A stretch of 64,000 nucleotides of DNA. Origin: Galbula dea. Taxonomy: Eukaryota; Chordata; Aves; Piciformes; Galbulidae. Below are positions 52,601 through 58,600 of the stretch, piece by piece; position 1 is the stretch's first letter; each line of letters starts with the position of its first letter. The notes under the pieces are model-generated. The model ran no database searches, was not told the origin of the DNA, and saw only the letters and a list, made by a program, of their open reading frames with translations. The DNA is taken from contig VWZX01001928.1 of assembly GCA_013399015.1 (NCBI GenBank), positions 709,431 to 773,430 on the forward strand. Reading direction: 5' to 3'. Both the position numbers and the translations under genes were made by a program.

Positions 52601-55600
52601 TGTGTTGTTCTTATAAACTTCAGGAGTTGAAGCCTAACTGCACAACTTTAATGGACTGAAACTCATTTGTAAATATGAAGACTCACAGCTCTTTTCTCAT
52701 GCATTACTTAATGAGTTCTGTACAAAAAAGGGATGACTAAATACCTTTGTGTCTGTCTGGGGGAACCAATAAAAAATTGATTTATAATCTCTATTAAATA
52801 CACAACCTCAGCTGGTCCATAATATATATAAACAAAATACTTCATTTAATGTCTCTATTACAAATTTGTCGACACCCACCACATCCCACCAACAGGGCTG
52901 GTGCAGCAGAACAAAGCTTCTCTTCCCATGGGTACTACTGAACTATGAATATGCAACAACCCAGAAGGTGCTGGCAGCATTTCTGAACCCTTGTCAGCAC
53001 CACCAAGGCTGTGTATCTCTATCCTGGTGGCTGCACAACAACTTCCCTTGGCTGCATCAACTATTGGGTGAGGTGACCTCCAAGGCCCTGATCAGCAACA
53101 CACAGCTTGTAATTAAATGCAAGTTTCTTGATAAATGACATGGGAATTGCTTCAGCCATAATAAACCCTGTGCCTTATGTGGTACTGTGAAAAGATGAAG
53201 GAAATTTCCCACTGCTAGATAAAGAAAGAGCACAGACAGTATTTTAGAAAGGATGACCATCTTCAAAATCACTACCTCAAGCAATTCTTAATTGGCACTT
53301 CTGTTTTGTAAGGGTGTCTTTCTGAGCTATTCTTAGCAGATACCATTCCCTTATAGATGTGAGCAGTGTCCTGGTTTTGCTGGGACAGAATCATAGGTCA
53401 GCCAAGGTCTGCAGGCCGTTAGCAGTGTGGAGTTAGCCCTGACAGCTGACCTGAGTTGGCTACAGGCGTATCCCGTACCGTAAATGTCATACTCAGTATA
53501 AAGTGGGAAGCTGAGAAAAGCCTCCTGCTTGGGCTTCTCCTGGTCCTTTTCCTTCTGTTATTGAGAATTAGTGTAAGGTTGCTGGGCTAAGTATAACTGT
53601 ATGTGCTTTATATTGGCATTAGTATTGGTTGCTTTGTCATTAAGATCTGTTTTCATTTCAATGTATGGGTCTTCTCTCCTTTTCCCAACTCCCCTTCTCT
53701 GCTGGGGAGGGGTCATCAGGTGACAGAGCAACTGCTATAGTTTAAGCCTCAGATAAAGGCTAAACATAGACAAGCAGCCATTTTACAAGCACCAGTATGT
53801 CTCCTGTGTTCTTAGCAGAGGTTTTATAACTCTTTTTTGGCAAAGTTCTAGAATTTAATTCAGAGTTTTGCATTTTAATACAAGAATATAAAGGTGTTTT
53901 GCTTTTGTGACTTTAAACACTGCAAAAGTAGTACAGACAAATGGCAGCAGCCAGGGTAACTTGGAATCACCAAGTCTATCTCAACGGCAGAGTGTTTACA
54001 GCTTTGACCTCAAACCACCTCCTCAAACTTTTGCTCCAAAATCAGGAAGCTCCTGAAAAGAAAATTGGGGATCAGAGCTGATAAGCCAAATTTGTAGTTT
54101 ATTTTTCCCATGTCTTACACCAATTTTTGCTTTTCTGTTTTCATTTCTAAGCCTCATTGCCACAAAAAGCTCTCAGTTCTATATTATGAAATAAACTATT
54201 CTCATATCTTGAAAGATAAATATCTTTAATTATAGTCACTATCATGGCTAGGGGGAAGATAATCATATAGAACAAAAGAGCTCACAGAAAAATAGGAGGA
54301 AACTGGTTGATTTATACTTTGTCTTATCATGTTATTCATTTCAAAAGCACCTCCAGAAGACTATTTTGTCATTGATGTTCATCTGCAGGCTGCAGGTTGC
54401 CAGAGCAAATCTGAATTGTTTTCTTTTCACATGTGTGACCTACTGATAGTTTTTAAAGAATCCCTGAATCTGAGTCAAGAGTCTTAGGATAAAGGATCAT
54501 TAGGGAAAAAAAAAAAACCAACAAAAAACAAGAAAACAAAACAACAAAAAATTTAAAAAAGGGAAAAACACTAAAAATGAAGCTTCAACAAGTAAAATCA
54601 AAATTAGTTTTCAGAAGAGCCTTCAACTGCACATGTCGTACAACATTGCTGTCTATTTTAGTGCAAGTGAAGGAGTAAAAAAAGAACTTGGTAAAACAAA
54701 CTGAAAATCTCCTATATAAACTTTCTTAAATACACAACAGTCTTTTTCTTCAAAAGTCATTTTTAAGAGGTCTTCTAAAGAAAATCAGAGTTCAAACACA
54801 TGGCATCTACAGGGCTTCTTAGTTCAATTTAAAAAAATTAATTTTTTTTTTAAATGATTCCTTAGCAAGGTCCACTTGTGTAAAGAAGAACTAACTTGAA
54901 AGGGGTCTCATCATAGAGATCTTTCCTTGCTAGACATACAGTACAGTGTCTATGAAGTTCATGAGTCCTTTCCCAAATTTAGCTCATTTTGCTGTAGAAG
55001 TTTATATTTATATCAACAACAGAATTTCTTTGCTAAAATAATCATTTTTGAGGGGAGGAGCCCTTGGCCAGTATCACCATGTGTCAGACTTAGTTCCAGC
55101 TAACTCCTGTTTTAAAAATGGGTAATCTCTAGCCAGATATTTATTAAAGCTGCTCAAATTCCTCAAAAAAGTGTTTTCTGTGGTGTACATTGTTTTGCAT
55201 TGTGTTTACTTAGCATGGGATTACACATAAAAGCTGCTGAGCTTTAACCCAGCCTTATCCCCTCAAGAAACCACTTCCCATCTCTGATCTTTGCTGCTTC
55301 CTCCTGCACCTTGTATTGCTTGATTGTACCTTTTAAAGCAAGATGATCAAAACTTCCTGTAACATTCAAGAGAGACACATCAGGAAGTTCAGTTTGGGGT
55401 TTTTGTTGGTTTTGCTTGGTTGGTTGGTTTTGGGTTTATTTGTCTTTCCCCACCCCCCACCCCACCCCCCGTTTGCTCAACTGCTTTTTGGTTTTGGTTT
55501 GTTGGTTTGTATTTTGTTTGTTTGGGAATTTTGTTGTTGTTTGGTTTTGTTTTTTTTCATGAAAACACCTACAACAGCAACAGGGATTATTCAGAAAGTG

Positions 55601-58600
55601 TTGCTCTAACAACCCTTAGGATGCAAACAAAGCAAGGGTTTTAGGACAACATATTTTCCACTATGAAACAGTGCGATATAGTTAGACACGCTTGTGGATG
55701 CACGACCTAGAAACACCTGAGGTGTATAAAATAGGATTCCCAAAATAAACAAAATCTGTTTTTCCATTGACCTACCTATGACAAGCATCTGTTCTGGTCA
55801 GAGAAGCAGCTGGAGCCAGCCAGCCACTGAGGGCAACTCTAGGGGAAACAACTACAGCTCATCAAAACCTTGCACACCACACATGGGAAATGGGACTCAA
55901 AGCATTAAGTCTGAGGAACACATGGCAAGAAGCAACAATTCCAGTTTTGTGTCTACTGAATACAGATACACAGCGAAACACTTTTTTGCCCTCCTCTTTC
56001 TTCTATCTGTACACAGATGAAAAAGACACTGAGGCTCAATGTATTAAAAAAGTTACTACAGTAACTATGGTAAATGTATTCACAAACTTAACCATCTATC
56101 ATTTAAGGAAAGATTAAAGCCCACCTTCATCAACCAAGATGAAGCAAGCGAAGAGACAGCCTGATAGTCTATAATATTTAAAAGATGTTACCATCCTAAG
56201 GAAAACCTTTGGAGAAGGACATTAGATGCAGAAGGAACTAGATGAGTTAGTTCCAGAGGATACATGGAATATGCCCAAGTCAGGCCAATACTCCCCCAAT
56301 ACAGTAAGTGTAATTTTGAACTTTCAAAGCTGAAGTTGACAATGCACTGGTCTGTGCTTTGCAGGGAGCAATCTGTCAGAAAAACGGTCTAGGTGATTAA
56401 ATTGCAGAATCATCAAAACAGAGAGAATGAAAACACCACAAGGCAGTGTTTCATGAAGTGACAGGCTTTTTCTTTCAGGCACATATATGGAAAACTGCAT
56501 GTTATACAACAAAAAAATGCCTAAAATTAAATAATCTTGTAGGTGATAGCAGATTACGCGATTGCACATCTGTGGGCCAGCACCAAGTTGTCATCTACAG
56601 TTGCCATGGCTTCCTGAAGAATCAAGGGCTCTGGCTCGCAGAATACTAAGCTAAGGTGCTAGCACATAAAATGAACATGCTACTCTCAGCAGTCAAGGTG
56701 ATGGAGAGAAGCAGGTCACCAGCACATAAAGTCATTGTCCTCCGTAGTCTGATCACTAGCTAGCTCTACCTTTGTGTAATTTCTCAAACCTCAACTGAGA
56801 CAGAGTAGATGTGGTCTCCTGTAGGTTCTGACCTACAAGAAGCAGAATCCTGAATAAAAAGCATTGGTGGGATTTGTTGAATGAGAGGGAATTAAGACAA
56901 AATAAAGAAGGAATAACAAACTACAACAGCAGAATACCATTGTCATGACTACAGTATTTCTTCTTTGGATAATCACTCTTGGTAAGCTAAAGGAACACTT
57001 TTTGCAGACTCAATACTCTAAAATTAACACCTCTGGAGACAAACAGAAGTCAGAATCCAAAAGAATGTCTGTACTTAAGTTTCACAATAATTATTAGACT
57101 TTTTTTTCCCCATCTGCTCTTTTATACTGTAATTTTAAAATTGGATGTAGTAGTGTTTGGCAAGTTTGTCTCGATATGTCACGACAGAAAAAAATAGTAA
57201 AAGCATTTCTCTAACATTTCAGCCAAACATTTCAAGGAAAACCAGGAAATAAGGAAGTGTTTAATATAATTCTATTTTCAAAAGTATCACTTTATCTGGG
57301 TTATCTAGATAATCTTGTTCTCCTAGGTTCAAATTTAAAACCAGAATTAAGAAAAAAGGCAAATACGACAAGAAAGGGATTAAATAGCTTGTTTTACTAG
57401 AGGAGATGAAGTCTAATCTGAAGCACAGCTACCATAAGTGATGGGGGAAGATAAAGAAAGCACACTGCAGTAAGTGAGGGGGAGGAAAAAAGGGAAAATA
57501 TATTAAGGGATAAATAACCATTGACCAAAAGAATAATAAGTTGACAGAACTGGCATGAATATGGTATTACAAGGTAATGAGAAGACTCTTAACCCTCAGC
57601 CCTTCCAGGAGAAGGTTTGGGAAATCTGAAGGAATAGGAAACAGCCAACCAGCCTTAAGACAGTAAGATAGCCAAAGCTGATCATTGCCACCCAGCACTA
57701 AACCTGGGGCTGCCCAAGCTTCACCTGGGCTGGTCTTCATAAATGAAAGATTGCCAAAAAAATCCTTCCCAGAAGGAAACAATCTCATATAATCCAGATA
57801 AATGCATCACGCTCCAAAACTGCTCAAGCTACTTCAGCCAGGAATCTGTTCCAAACATCATTTTTCTGAATTTCAGCATGCAATTACAGAACATTTATAA
57901 AAAAGTTCTTGTAGCAATGCTGTCCATAAGATTAACTCACTCTATTTCTTCTGCAGGTCTTCCTTCACGTGTTAACATGCTGCAGTCAGTTTCTCTACAT
58001 ACCCTCTATTTTCGTGGCCACACAAGCTGTCATGTCCTCTCACAAGACAGGGCCTTGGGCATACCTGCAGCCCTCTCCCTGTCAATTCCTTTTCCAAAGT
58101 GTCTCTTCCAGCAAGATGCCCAACTAGGTCTTCGTTGATCCTTTCTTCAAAACCATCACTGCTAAGATACTATGATTAATAATCTCTTAGATATTTGCTC
58201 AAGCTACAAGTCCTATGAACATGACAGAGCTTAGGAGCAAATTGTTATGAAAAAATGACAGTGTTTGCATTTGTATTAGCAATAGCAGTAAATTGTTATT
58301 TAATGTATTTGTAACTAATATTATTTACAAAAAATTCTGATAGAAACAACCAACCAATGACACAGTAACAAAAAAATACTGTGAGGTTTTATGCCACGAT
58401 CATTAAAATGTTGAACACTATTAGAGAGACTGGAACAGACTGCCCAGAGAGGTTGTGGAGTCTCCTTCTCTGGAGATATTCAAAACCCATCTGGACACGC
58501 TTCTGTGTGACCTGGTCTAGGGAATCCTGCTGTTGCAAGGGGGTTGGACTAGATCATTTGAGGTCCCTTCTAACTCCTAACATTCTGTGATTCAATAAAG

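Noticed and set aside
57743..58138. 131-codon open frame on the plus strand
   Set aside because: No recognisable domain, low-complexity neighbours and no splice or promoter context. It is probably chance.
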